From: a virus
IMG/VR virus record: IMGVR_UViG_3300028392_000029
Location: 159,177 to 223,176 of that record
Length of the DNA stretch: 64,000 bases
Strand: one strand, 5' to 3'
Shown here: positions 15,946 to 23,952 of the stretch, piece by piece
Layout: every line of letters starts with the position of its first letter
How positions within the stretch are numbered: position 1 is the first letter of the stretch
The notes under the pieces: model-generated
Told to the model about the DNA's origin: nothing
What the model saw: only the letters and a program-made list of their open reading frames with translations
Databases searched by the model: none
Program-made: the position numbers and the translations under genes

Positions 15946-17240
15946 TATATACCGTATTTGTTTCTTTTGGCTTTATTTACAGGGCTAGTTTTGTTAGTGT
16001 CAGCGGGCTCTTCGCTCTTGCTAAACTTGCTAATTGTTTTTCCATCAGTGGGGACAGTTTTCATAGCCGATCGAATCTTATTATCGTCTTCTTTGGTGTA
16101 AGGATGATGTGTATTATACTTTTCAGCCCAGGTATCTTGCGGACTGTCTACAGCTTTTATACTCTCGCCGTCGGCCATGGCCATGGCCATCATCATGCGA
16201 TTCATGTGATAGATACGATCGTACCCGCCGATATCGCGTGTTCGAATTACGCCCAGGCTGGCGGCATCGTGGTGGGGGTGTCGATGACTAGTTTTACCTT
16301 CGCGTACAAATTCGTTAGCTTTCATTTCTCTTAATACCCTGTTAGCTTCTTTAATCAAATTAAAGGCTTTTAAATTCTTTTTTGGTGTACTACTATTTAC
16401 ATCAACTGTACTATTCTGTTTTGTAATAGTGCCGACCCCGGCAGCTTCTTCGTCAGTTTTAGTATATACTTGTTGCGGTTTTTTATGCCCCTCACCTCGT
16501 TCCATTTTATCAGGATCTTTGGATTTTTCTTTTTCAAAGTACTTGCGCATTTCTTCTGCACTGGTCGTTGGCTTAGCTTTAACAGGTTTAGTCATGAATC
16601 CCATTAAGCCTTCATCAGTTACTGGTTCTGCTACAGGTTTTTCTTTTTTAGCTCGTTTTACTTTTTCAGGATGTTGGCCTACTGCGGCTACTACTGTATC
16701 AAAATAGTGTTGACCATTTACTTCTAGATTAGGATCTGTACCAGCGGCTCGATAAAATGCGTCCATGTTACCAGCACGAGCCGCATTGCGTAGATCAGTT
16801 GCTGAGCTTACTCTGGGACTTGGTATATGGATGATTTTAGCAAAGTTAAAATAACCATGTGTACTTTCCTTGCCATTGTATTGATTTAATAATTTTCCAG
16901 CCCATGCCCAGTCAGTTGCATCAGTTATATAAGCTACAGTTGCACCATCTCCAACTTCTGCATAAATCTTAGAGGCCAGTGTGATAACTGTAGATTCACC
17001 TAACACATGTCCTTCAATGCTGGGATCAATTGCAGACATCCATGCTGCCTTAACATCAAACGGCAACGGATCGTTGGTGCCGGTTGTACTAGGATTAGTA
17101 CCTATGTACCATTGATGACCTGCATGTTTAACAGCTTCCCAAACTTTGGCATGCCCTTGATGCGGTGGATTGAACCGACCAAAGCAGAATGCCGCAGTTA
17201 CCTTAGTATGAGTTGATTCAAAAAGTTCACGTAAATTCAT
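15945..17240 (-). CDS. Nucleotidyltransferase (cytidylyl/NMN-adenylyltransferase superfamily) with long C-terminal extension
   Basis: This is a 431-residue protein. The N-terminal ~165 residues are a nucleotidyltransferase domain: GRFNPPHQGH (HxGH at 27-30), a central DATDWAWAGK segment, and RVSSATDLR near 146-152, the ISSTxxR motif. The enzyme class transfers NMP to a phosphorylated partner (NMN, phosphopantetheine or sugar phosphates); the substrate is not predictable. The remaining ~260 residues are charged and low-complexity, with a His-rich patch (SHRHPHHDAAS). The N-terminal MNLRELFES fits a capsid-targeting peptide (LFE-S). The start codon overlaps the stop codon of the ligase-like gene upstream. 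It is possibly a packaged enzyme. Confidence 0.78.
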   Translation of the reverse strand: MNLRELFESTHTKVTAAFCFGRFNPPHQGHAKVWEAVKHAGHQWYIGTNPSTTGTNDPLPFDVKAAWMSAIDPSIEGHVLGESTVITLASKIYAEVGDGATVAYITDATDWAWAGKLLNQYNGKESTHGYFNFAKIIHIPSPRVSSATDLRNAARAGNMDAFYRAAGTDPNLEVNGQHYFDTVVAAVGQHPEKVKRAKKEKPVAEPVTDEGLMGFMTKPVKAKPTTSAEEMRKYFEKEKSKDPDKMERGEGHKKPQQVYTKTDEEAAGVGTITKQNSTVDVNSSTPKKNLKAFNLIKEANRVLREMKANEFVREGKTSHRHPHHDAASLGVIRTRDIGGYDRIYHMNRMMMAMAMADGESIKAVDSPQDTWAEKYNTHHPYTKEDDNKIRSAMKTVPTDGKTISKFSKSEEPADTNKTSPVNKAKRNKYGI

Positions 17241-18433
17241 TATGGTGTCCAGGCTGGTATAGTTCCAGACGGAGTTTCGATACTACTACGCGGAACTAGT
17301 TTAATATGATCATCACCTTTTTTATCGTAGTGTACCCAGCCCTCTGGGTTGGTTACTTTAATCTCACCGGGATCTTTATCTAATTGTGCAATTACACTGT
17401 TCTTCAATTGCATAATATCGTCAAACAAATTAAACATTGCAGGTAGTGCTCCTGGGAACATCTTTGCACGTTCTTGTACCTTAGCCAACTGTGTTGGACT
17501 TACAATTGTTGGATTAGATTCCATCCACATCATAAAATTATGACCGACATTGTGTAATTGTCCTTGCTTACTCATAGTATTAACATATCTGTAAACAATA
17601 TTTTTAAATCCACTTACTCCGGGTAGTGGTGATAAGAATTGATCAATTTCAGCTGAATGTTTTTTAATTTCTGCTTCAACAATAGATATAGCTTGAGAAT
17701 CAACTTCCGGCTGCATCTGGGTATAGTATGGACCTAGTACGATCAGTTGAGATGTTGAATTAAACTCTTCAAAACTGTCTTTGGGTTGTTGCGTATGGTC
17801 GGCGTCTCCGAATGTTTCAAATATGCCATGACCAACAACCATTGCATGCGCTGTAGAAATTTGTTGTCCTAGATCAGTATCCTGTGCAATATGATAAACT
17901 GTTCCGCTTTTTGGATTTGGATGTAAATTATATATTCCATCAGCATCTGGGGTTGGTTGCCCTAAGAATAACCCATCGGCGTAGACAAATCCTCTAAAAT
18001 CTTCAGGGGTAGCTTTTTCAAACACTGGATGTAAGAAACTAAATTCTCTAGCAAACTCTTTACGTTGCTCTTGTTCTTCGGGGGTCTTTGGATTACCACT
18101 CTTGTTAAGAATAAAATTATAAATTCCTTGCTGTGTGGTAAACTCGTCTAATGTACTTGTACCAGTGCCGCCACGCAACCAACCATTGTGGTTAGTCAAT
18201 ATAAATGTACCATTCTCATCTCTGCCCCAATACACTTGCGGAGCACCGTCCCACTTGTATCGAACACCCTTGGCATTTTTGCCTATGGCTTTGATATGTT
18301 CCAGCGCCTTAATTGCACCAGCACTGCCATTTAAAAATGTTAGATCCTCTGGATGATTGAATGCCCTACCTACTTTTTTCTTAACTTCTTCAGCGGCTGG
18401 GGCTTCTCTTAAAAATAATTCTCTTAGTAACAC
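17240..18433 (-). CDS. Ligase/nucleotidyltransferase-like protein (KxDG motif), DUF6267-like
   Basis: This 397-residue protein begins at a GTG (18433) preceded by AAGGA. Residues 59-63 read YKWDG, the KxDG motif I of ATP-dependent DNA/RNA ligases and capping enzymes (Lys60 would be adenylated). DGLFLG near 155 could be motif III-like. EGWV (364-367) and IKLV (377-380) match motifs IV and V (EGxV, xK). Such proteins are frequent in T4-like cyanophages and are usually left unnamed. The N-terminus MLLRELFLREA resembles a capsid-targeting peptide with LRE-A as a possible cut. I read it as a candidate end-joining or nucleic-acid-repair ligase carried in the virion; activity is unproven. Confidence 0.6.
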   Translation of the reverse strand: MLLRELFLREAPAAEEVKKKVGRAFNHPEDLTFLNGSAGAIKALEHIKAIGKNAKGVRYKWDGAPQVYWGRDENGTFILTNHNGWLRGGTGTSTLDEFTTQQGIYNFILNKSGNPKTPEEQEQRKEFAREFSFLHPVFEKATPEDFRGFVYADGLFLGQPTPDADGIYNLHPNPKSGTVYHIAQDTDLGQQISTAHAMVVGHGIFETFGDADHTQQPKDSFEEFNSTSQLIVLGPYYTQMQPEVDSQAISIVEAEIKKHSAEIDQFLSPLPGVSGFKNIVYRYVNTMSKQGQLHNVGHNFMMWMESNPTIVSPTQLAKVQERAKMFPGALPAMFNLFDDIMQLKNSVIAQLDKDPGEIKVTNPEGWVHYDKKGDDHIKLVPRSSIETPSGTIPAWTP

Positions 18434-18435
18434 GA

Positions 18436-18807
18436 TTAGTCCTTATACTTGCCATCGGCAACGTGCTTACAAGTTTCATCGTGTATTTTTTTACATACTT
18501 TACTGCAAAGTTCCTCATCTAATTCGTCTGGTAGTTCGCGAATCGGAAATTTTTTAATGTACAATTTATAGCTAGCCTGTACAGGCACCTTAAACATATT
18601 TGGATGTGTTGCACGATCAGCTTTCAAACGGTCTATGCACTTGGAAATAACTGGATGGACATGACGTCGATACGATCTGTCATCGTTATGCATAAAATGA
18701 ATTAAATCATCCGGAAGGTCGTAGTTAATCTCTCTGCCGTCATTCTTTGGCGAGACAAAGTCTAAATCTTTGAAGATGGTGCCTTCTAATAGCTCATTTA
18801 TGCGCAT
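18436..18807 (-). CDS. Small virion-type protein with capsid-targeting-like N-terminus
   Basis: This 123-residue protein begins MRINELLEGTIFKDLDF; LLE-G at residues 6-9 fits the T4 prohead-protease rule. The body is mixed, with HFMHNDDRSYRRHVHPVISK in the middle and a C-terminal Cys/His pattern (ELCSKVCKKIHDETCKH) that could bind a metal ion. It is the first gene of the 18807-10296 operon, 47 bases downstream of a late promoter element. Function is unknown. Confidence 0.68.
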   Translation of the reverse strand: MRINELLEGTIFKDLDFVSPKNDGREINYDLPDDLIHFMHNDDRSYRRHVHPVISKCIDRLKADRATHPNMFKVPVQASYKLYIKKFPIRELPDELDEELCSKVCKKIHDETCKHVADGKYKD

Positions 18808-18853
18808 TGTTAAATCCGTTTTTATAGACCAGCAGAATAAACTACGGTTAGAG

Positions 18854-18861
18854 TATTTATC
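18854..18861 (-). promoter_or_regulatory. T4-type late promoter for the cargo-like operon
   Basis: GATAAATA on the minus strand lies between the 18880 gene and the ATG at 18807. One late promoter here would drive the whole 18807-10296 block as one message. Confidence 0.65.
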
Positions 18862-18879
18862 GATTTTGGAATCAACACC

Positions 18880-19509
18880 CTATGCTTTAACGATACGTTC
18901 AATCTTTGTTATTACGCCACCGAGATGCATTTTAGTCAACAGTAGTGTATTGTCGCCTGTTACATAGAAGTGTGTTCCGCCCCAACTTCTTGATTTTCCT
19001 AGCTCTTTTTTGCAACTTTTAGTCAGTTTTAGTTTGTCACGGCCAGCCGCCCATTCAACAAACGCTTGATAATCTTGGTTAGTTTTACCTAAAGTCACTC
19101 GATAATCGTAATTTGTTTTAGGCATTATTATAGTATTAGCCGCTAGAGGTGAATCTTTTGGTGGCTCAGATATATATTTCACATTGCTACTATCTAATTT
19201 AGACAGCAGAGTAACATAATCAAGGTTGTTAGTATATACGCTGACCCACGGAGATTCTACCCTAATTTCTATATCCTTCATTTTCTTCAAGGCAGTTGCA
19301 AGTCTAATAGCATAATCTAGCTGATCTTGAGTTTTGATATTATTAATACGCCACACATCGTCGGGCTTTTGAAGTAAAGAAGTTTTACTTAGTAGTTTTA
19401 ATGCAGTTTCCATATCACCGCTTCTAAACGAACTAGCGCCAGAACATATCAACACAATTTTGTATTGATATGTTCCTTTAAATAAACTTCTAGTTGTTTT
19501 GTACAACAT
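18880..19509 (-). CDS. Phage protein of unknown function
   Basis: This 209-residue protein overlaps the end of the ClpA-like gene by 20 bases. The first ~15 residues (MLYKTTRSLFKGTYQYK) may not be translated in the native protein; the well-ordered part starts near IVLICSGASSFRSGDMETAL. After it come alternating helices and strands (EIRVESPWVSVYTNNLDYVT, HFYVTGDNTLLLT) and a basic patch (KSCKKELGKSRSWGG). No motif is recognised. An 11-base inverted repeat (19442-19475) lies inside its 5' end. It is the last gene of the dnaJ-def-clpA operon. Confidence 0.65.
   Translation of the reverse strand: MLYKTTRSLFKGTYQYKIVLICSGASSFRSGDMETALKLLSKTSLLQKPDDVWRINNIKTQDQLDYAIRLATALKKMKDIEIRVESPWVSVYTNNLDYVTLLSKLDSSNVKYISEPPKDSPLAANTIIMPKTNYDYRVTLGKTNQDYQAFVEWAAGRDKLKLTKSCKKELGKSRSWGGTHFYVTGDNTLLLTKMHLGGVITKIERIVKA
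19442..19475 (-). promoter_or_regulatory. Stable hairpin within the 5' end of the 19509 gene
   Basis: Perfect 11-base arms (19442-19452 and 19465-19475) flank a 12-base loop whose edges can also partly pair. It begins 34 bases into the open frame. It could sequester an internal start or mark an RNA-processing site. It lacks a following T-run, so it is not a standard terminator. Confidence 0.4.
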
Positions 19510-21763
19510 CTTCTAAGTTGCTCTCAATAGCCAGTAATGCAATTTTAGATACTTTTGGTTTAGCAATTAACGAAATTGCATCGCCATCAACACTAATAGT
19601 GACCCAGCCGCCATTTTTAAGATCTCCAAACAACATCAATCGAGCAAGGTCGCGTTTAATTTCCTTGTCAATAACACGCTGTAACGGACGAGCACCCATC
19701 TTAGGATCAAAGCCTTTTTCGATGAGCCAATTAACTGCTTCCTTATCGATCTTAACTCGGATACCTTTATCTTTAACTTGGTCTTTAAGTTGATCTATAA
19801 ACTTATTAACAATTTTTATCATTGTTTCTTTTCCAAGTTTATTAAATGTAACAACACCATCTAAACGATTGCGGAACTCCGGAGTTAAGAATTTCTTCAA
19901 ATCAGCATCGCTATAGTCTTTATCTTGCTTACCAAATCCAATAGCATTTTTGTCTGCTGATTGTGCTCCGGCATTAGTAGTAAGGATAAGAACAATATTA
20001 CGGCAGTCAGCTTTTTTGCCATTTGATCCGGTAATAAATCCGTTATCCATAAGCTGTAGCAATACAGTTATTACATCTGGATGCGCTTTTTCAATCTCAT
20101 CTAGCAACAGTACAGCATTAGGTGCTTCTTGAATACTGGTAATTAGTTGACCCGCATTTTCTTCAAATCCAACATAACCGGGAGGGCTGCCGATCAACTT
20201 ACTGATACTGTGTTTTTCTTGATATTCACTCATATCAAAGCGCAGTAACTTAACACCCAAGTTTTTAGCAAGTGACTTAGCAGTTTCGGTTTTACCAGTA
20301 CCAGTCGGCCCCATGAATACAAACGATCCAACGGGTTTATTTTCTGTTTTAAGTCCAGCCTGTGCAACAACAATCTTATCAACGATTTCGGTGATAGCAA
20401 GTTCTTGCCCATACACTTCTGTTTCAAGTTTAGTTTGTAAACTAATTAAATTAACACTTTCAGTTTCTGAAACTTGCTCTTCCGGCATATTGACCATCTT
20501 AGCTAGTTCGAATTGAATTTCACGCTCGCCGATAATGCGCTCATCAGCTAGTTTGAGATTGAAGCGTGAGCAAGCTACATCAATTAAATCAATGGCCTTG
20601 TCCGGAAGTTTTTTATCTGTTTGATACTTAACTGACAATTTAATTGCCGCATCAATTGCATCGTCCTTGATCTTAACATTATGGAATCCTTCGTAGTATT
20701 TCTTAATACCTTTAAGGATCTGTTTAGTAACTTCTGTTGTAGGCTCGTCAACAGTAATGCGTTGGAAACGACGCATGAGCGCACGATCCTTTTCGAAGTG
20801 CTTACGATATTCTTCCCAGGTAGTCGATGCTACAACTTTAATATTGCCTTTGCTTAGTGCAGGCTTCATCATGTTGGCAAGATCGTTCGCTGAATTGCTT
20901 GCCGACCCAGCACCACTAATCATGTGTGCTTCGTCAATAAACAAGACAGTCTTACCTTTCTTTTGTAGGGCTTTAATAACATGCTTAAAGCGTTCTTCAA
21001 AGTCTCCGCGATATTTAGAGCCAGCTAACATAGCACTGATGTCTAGATTATAAACTGTATACTCTTTCAAGAAATCAGGAACAGCACCATTTACAATATT
21101 ATGAGCCATGCCCTCGGCGATCGCAGTCTTACCTACACCAGGGTCACCAACTAAGATCACGTTGTTTTTGCTACGACGACCTAGTGCTAACGCAATATTT
21201 TCTAATTCGTCAACTCTGCCAATAACTGGATCGATTTTGTTTTTCTTAACTTCTTGATTCAGATTAGTAGTAAATGCCTGAAGGGCTTTATCACTATGCG
21301 AATCAGCTGGGCTATCGTCCGGACCATTTTCCATATTATTATTTAAATATTCAGCAAATTTATCTTTATCGATATTAGCTTGTGCAACAAAAAAGTGCGC
21401 CCAACTACGTTTCTCGCCCATCATAGCCAAGAATACATCCGTTGGTTCAATACGCTGTCGCCCGTTGAATAGGACTTGAGTAAACGCCCTATTAAGTACA
21501 CGCTCTACACTTTGAGTTTTCTTAGGTTTAACCACTACATCTGGTACTGTAATTTCACTACATTTATTATGTAGATAATCTTGTAGGTTTGTTTTAAGGG
21601 AATTAGCATCAGCGCCGAATCCTTGAATACAGTTAGTAAACCCATCTTCTGCAAGCATAGCAAACAACAGATGTTCTATTGTTAGATATTCGTGATGAAG
21701 TTTTTTAGAAGTTTCTATAGCTCTTTCAAAGACTGCTTGAAGATTATCGCTAGGTTCGACCAT
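19490..21763 (-). CDS. clpA: ClpA-like AAA+ unfoldase (Clp protease ATPase subunit)
   Basis: This 757-residue protein has the full ClpA layout. It has an N-domain (residues 1-145, EYLTIEHLLFAMLAE), a first AAA+ module with Walker A GDPGVGKT (~204) and Walker B TVLFIDEAHMI, and a second module with Walker A GPTGTGKT (~486), LLLDEIEKAHPDV and a sensor region. The loop near residue 607, KNAIGFGKQD, keeps the IGF/IGL tripeptide that docks on ClpP, so the protein probably feeds host ClpP. That makes it ClpA-type, not ClpB, which lacks the loop and has a long middle domain. A phage-borne ClpA could redirect host proteolysis. It begins at the base where the def stop ends. Confidence 0.92.
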   Translation of the reverse strand: MVEPSDNLQAVFERAIETSKKLHHEYLTIEHLLFAMLAEDGFTNCIQGFGADANSLKTNLQDYLHNKCSEITVPDVVVKPKKTQSVERVLNRAFTQVLFNGRQRIEPTDVFLAMMGEKRSWAHFFVAQANIDKDKFAEYLNNNMENGPDDSPADSHSDKALQAFTTNLNQEVKKNKIDPVIGRVDELENIALALGRRSKNNVILVGDPGVGKTAIAEGMAHNIVNGAVPDFLKEYTVYNLDISAMLAGSKYRGDFEERFKHVIKALQKKGKTVLFIDEAHMISGAGSASNSANDLANMMKPALSKGNIKVVASTTWEEYRKHFEKDRALMRRFQRITVDEPTTEVTKQILKGIKKYYEGFHNVKIKDDAIDAAIKLSVKYQTDKKLPDKAIDLIDVACSRFNLKLADERIIGEREIQFELAKMVNMPEEQVSETESVNLISLQTKLETEVYGQELAITEIVDKIVVAQAGLKTENKPVGSFVFMGPTGTGKTETAKSLAKNLGVKLLRFDMSEYQEKHSISKLIGSPPGYVGFEENAGQLITSIQEAPNAVLLLDEIEKAHPDVITVLLQLMDNGFITGSNGKKADCRNIVLILTTNAGAQSADKNAIGFGKQDKDYSDADLKKFLTPEFRNRLDGVVTFNKLGKETMIKIVNKFIDQLKDQVKDKGIRVKIDKEAVNWLIEKGFDPKMGARPLQRVIDKEIKRDLARLMLFGDLKNGGWVTISVDGDAISLIAKPKVSKIALLAIESNLEDVVQNN

Positions 21764-22248
21764 TATTTAAATTTCCTTTGTTTTTTCTGTGCCATTTTTA
21801 ATTTCAAATCACTTACATATTCTGTAAATGTTATTCCATCTAAGTGATCTAATTCGTGTTGAAAACAACGAGAGTCGATTCCTTCAAGTTCTATTATACA
21901 TTGTTTTCCTGCGCTGTCAAGATACATGGCAGTAATTTTGTCACTTCTTTTGACTTTAAGCCAGAGATTTGGAAAACTTAAACACCCTTCGTCAGCTTGT
22001 ACATCTGCGTTGTCGCCGACTAGAATAGTAGGATTGAAAACCCCAAGTTCTCTACCGTCTTGTAGTTTCATCACAAATACTCTACGCAACAACCCAACTT
22101 GATTGCCAGCAAGTCCGATACCGTTATGTGCTCGCATGAGTTCAAGCATTTCTCTTTCTATAACATCCGCATTAACATGGTTTTTAAAATCCCAACGTTC
22201 TGCTTTTTGTTTAAGAATTGGATCAGGATCTTGAATTAATTTCAACAT
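21763..22248 (-). CDS. def: Peptide deformylase
   Basis: This 161-residue enzyme removes the formyl group from nascent N-terminal Met. All three motifs are present: GIGLAGNQVG (motif 1, GxGxAAxQ type), EGCLSFP (motif 2, the metal-binding Cys) and QHELDHLDG (motif 3, HExxH). The final helix is shorter than in bacterial Def but Lys-rich (LKLKMAQKKQRKFK). Phage deformylases are known from marine cyanophages, where they favour D1 turnover. Here the enzyme is in an operon with dnaJ (26-base overlap) and clpA (one-base overlap). Confidence 0.94.
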   Translation of the reverse strand: MLKLIQDPDPILKQKAERWDFKNHVNADVIEREMLELMRAHNGIGLAGNQVGLLRRVFVMKLQDGRELGVFNPTILVGDNADVQADEGCLSFPNLWLKVKRSDKITAMYLDSAGKQCIIELEGIDSRCFQHELDHLDGITFTEYVSDLKLKMAQKKQRKFK

Positions 22249-23080
22249 CTAGTGCTTTAAGTTTTTCTATTAATGATGGATCTGTAATTGCCGGTGTTTT
22301 AATATTTACAACAATTACTAGCCGACCTTTCTGACCAGTATTAATATTAGGGAATCCGTGCCCAGAGCTTGCAAATTCAGATCCAGCTTCAATACCTGGA
22401 CGAATATCAAGATCTATTTTTTGGCCGGTTATAGTTTTAACACCTTTACTACAACCGATCATAGCCTCGATCGGTGTTATGTACACTGTAGTATACATAT
22501 CGTCTCCGGCACGCCTAAAGTTGCTATCAGGAAGCACAATAATAGTTACATTTAAATTTCCTCTCGGAGCATTAGGAACACTATCGTCACCTAATCCATT
22601 ATATCGTATAGTTTCACCATGACTTATTCCAGCCGGAACATTAATAACTACAGTCTGCGTTTGCCCGCTCGGCATTTTATAATTTGCTTCTAGTTGTTTT
22701 CCTAGATAGCTGTCTAATATTGAAACTTGACATTGGATGTTTAGATCTCGATTTCTGCGCATCTGCGCATGTCCGCCGCCGAACATGCTAGTAAATGGGT
22801 GCCCTTGCGGGAATCCTTGTCCAAACATCGCGCCAAATGGATCAAATCCATCTGTAGTAAATCTTACTTGCGGGCCACCTCCGAACATACGTTGTTGGTC
22901 GTATTCAGCTTTCTTTTGTGGGTCGCTTAGGTTATCGTATGCAACGCTAATATCTTTGAATTTGGCTTGATCACCACCCTTGTCCGGGTGATGTTTATTA
23001 GCCAAGCTTCGGTATGCTTTTTTAATTTCATCTGGGCTAGCGTTTTCGCCAACACCTAGTGTTTGGTAATAATCTGTCAT
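22223..23080 (-). CDS. DnaJ-like J-domain co-chaperone (CbpA type)
   Basis: This 285-residue protein has a J domain at residues 1-65 with HPD at 31-33, a Gly/Phe/Met-rich linker, and two C-terminal beta domains (DLNIQCQVSILDSYLGKQLE, VVINVPAGISHGETIRYNG). It lacks the four CxxCxGxG zinc repeats of DnaJ, so it is CbpA/DjlB-like (type II). It should recruit host DnaK. It is the first gene of the dnaJ-def-clpA operon and follows a perfect sigma70 promoter (23112-23140), implying early expression. Confidence 0.9.
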   Translation of the reverse strand: MTDYYQTLGVGENASPDEIKKAYRSLANKHHPDKGGDQAKFKDISVAYDNLSDPQKKAEYDQQRMFGGGPQVRFTTDGFDPFGAMFGQGFPQGHPFTSMFGGGHAQMRRNRDLNIQCQVSILDSYLGKQLEANYKMPSGQTQTVVINVPAGISHGETIRYNGLGDDSVPNAPRGNLNVTIIVLPDSNFRRAGDDMYTTVYITPIEAMIGCSKGVKTITGQKIDLDIRPGIEAGSEFASSGHGFPNINTGQKGRLVIVVNIKTPAITDPSLIEKLKALDVEINSRS

Positions 23081-23111
23081 AGTCGTAAAAAAGGCTCCAG
23101 TAATAGCATTA

Positions 23112-23140
23112 ATTATACTATCTTAACTGAAGCCTGTCAA
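23112..23140 (-). promoter_or_regulatory. Consensus sigma70-type promoter for dnaJ-def-clpA
   Basis: The minus strand reads TTGACA (23135-23140), a 17-base spacer, then TATAAT (23112-23117), a perfect match. The dnaJ ATG follows at 23080. Confidence 0.85.
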
Positions 23141-23148
23141 GTTTTTGA

Positions 23149-23328
23149 TTACTTCTTCTTGCTGTCTGGAACTTTATCGCCCTCGACTTTTTTGTGAACT
23201 TTGATAGTTTTGCAAACTTCTTTCTTTGTTTTTGGATCAGTGTTGCAAACCTTCTTTGATTCACCGCCGGCAAATGCTGGGCTAGATAATGCTAAACATA
23301 GTCCTGCTACAAATATATAATTTTTCAT
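23149..23328 (-). CDS. Small secreted or periplasmic protein
   Basis: This 59-residue protein starts at 23328, with AAGGAAG upstream. Its signal peptide is MKNYIFVAGLCLALSSPAFA, with a likely cut after AFA. The mature part of ~39 residues is Lys-rich with two Cys (KKVCNTDPKTKKEVCKTIKV) that could form a disulfide. It lies directly after the holin-like gene at the end of the lysis block, with ten bases between. A role in lysis or envelope change is possible by position only. Confidence 0.65.
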   Translation of the reverse strand: MKNYIFVAGLCLALSSPAFAGGESKKVCNTDPKTKKEVCKTIKVHKKVEGDKVPDSKKK

Positions 23329-23338
23329 TTTAACTTCC

Positions 23339-23917
23339 TTAAATTGCTGGTTGACCAAAATCTGGTACAATCTTTTTACCGCTTGCAGTTGTGCCTACTG
23401 TTGGGGTTGATCCCCAGCTTGCTGGCGGTGTGAAACTGCTTGAGCTGTTGCCGCCGAGTGGTACTGAACCAAAACCTGTGCTGGGGGCACCGAAGCTGCC
23501 TGTTTGAGGTACGCTAGGTGCTGTTGACCCACTCGCAAATCCTGTTGTTGGTGCTGTTGTTGTGCCATTTCCAAATCCTCCGCTGACCGGTGGTGTATAT
23601 GTTGTACCTGAGCCTAAGCTAAGACCTCCATTGTTTGCGCCGCCCAGCTTTTCTTGTGTACGCCCATATGCTGAAATACCAATAACAGCACCCATCGCAA
23701 TGTGGAATAATCCAGCACCTTGCAAGGTTAATGGTTGCCATTGTGTATTGACTGATCCATGACTTAGGGATTGTAATAAACTCCATAGGATTGGGAATCC
23801 TACAAAGTCCATAGTACACACCAGCATATACATCCAACCCATCATGGGACGCCATTTGCTGTTCATCCAATCTTCTTTCTTTAGTTCGCTTGCGCTCTTG
23901 ACTTCTTCGTCTGCCAT
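23339..23917 (-). CDS. Holin-like membrane protein (3TM holin type) with Gly/Ser/Thr-rich tail
   Basis: This is a 192-residue protein. Residues 19-100 hold two to three membrane segments (WRPMMGWMYMLVCTMDFVGF, WQPLTLQGAGLFHIAMGAVI) in the style of the three-TM phage holin family, where WRPxxGW precedes the first helix. Residues ~105-192 are a Gly/Ser/Thr/Pro-rich disordered tail. It sits downstream of endolysin and spanin genes, which fits lysis. The ATG at 23917 has GGAG upstream, and a late promoter-like element (23945-23952) precedes it. Confidence 0.75.
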   Translation of the reverse strand: MADEEVKSASELKKEDWMNSKWRPMMGWMYMLVCTMDFVGFPILWSLLQSLSHGSVNTQWQPLTLQGAGLFHIAMGAVIGISAYGRTQEKLGGANNGGLSLGSGTTYTPPVSGGFGNGTTTAPTTGFASGSTAPSVPQTGSFGAPSTGFGSVPLGGNSSSSFTPPASWGSTPTVGTTASGKKIVPDFGQPAI

Positions 23918-23944
23918 GGTTCGCTCCTGTTGGCTTAATAGTAG

Positions 23945-23952
23945 TATTTATT
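23945..23952 (-). promoter_or_regulatory. Possible late promoter for the holin-like gene
   Basis: AATAAATA on the minus strand differs from TATAAATA at one base. It overlaps the stop of the lipoprotein gene and lies 28 bases ahead of the holin ATG. Confidence 0.45.
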
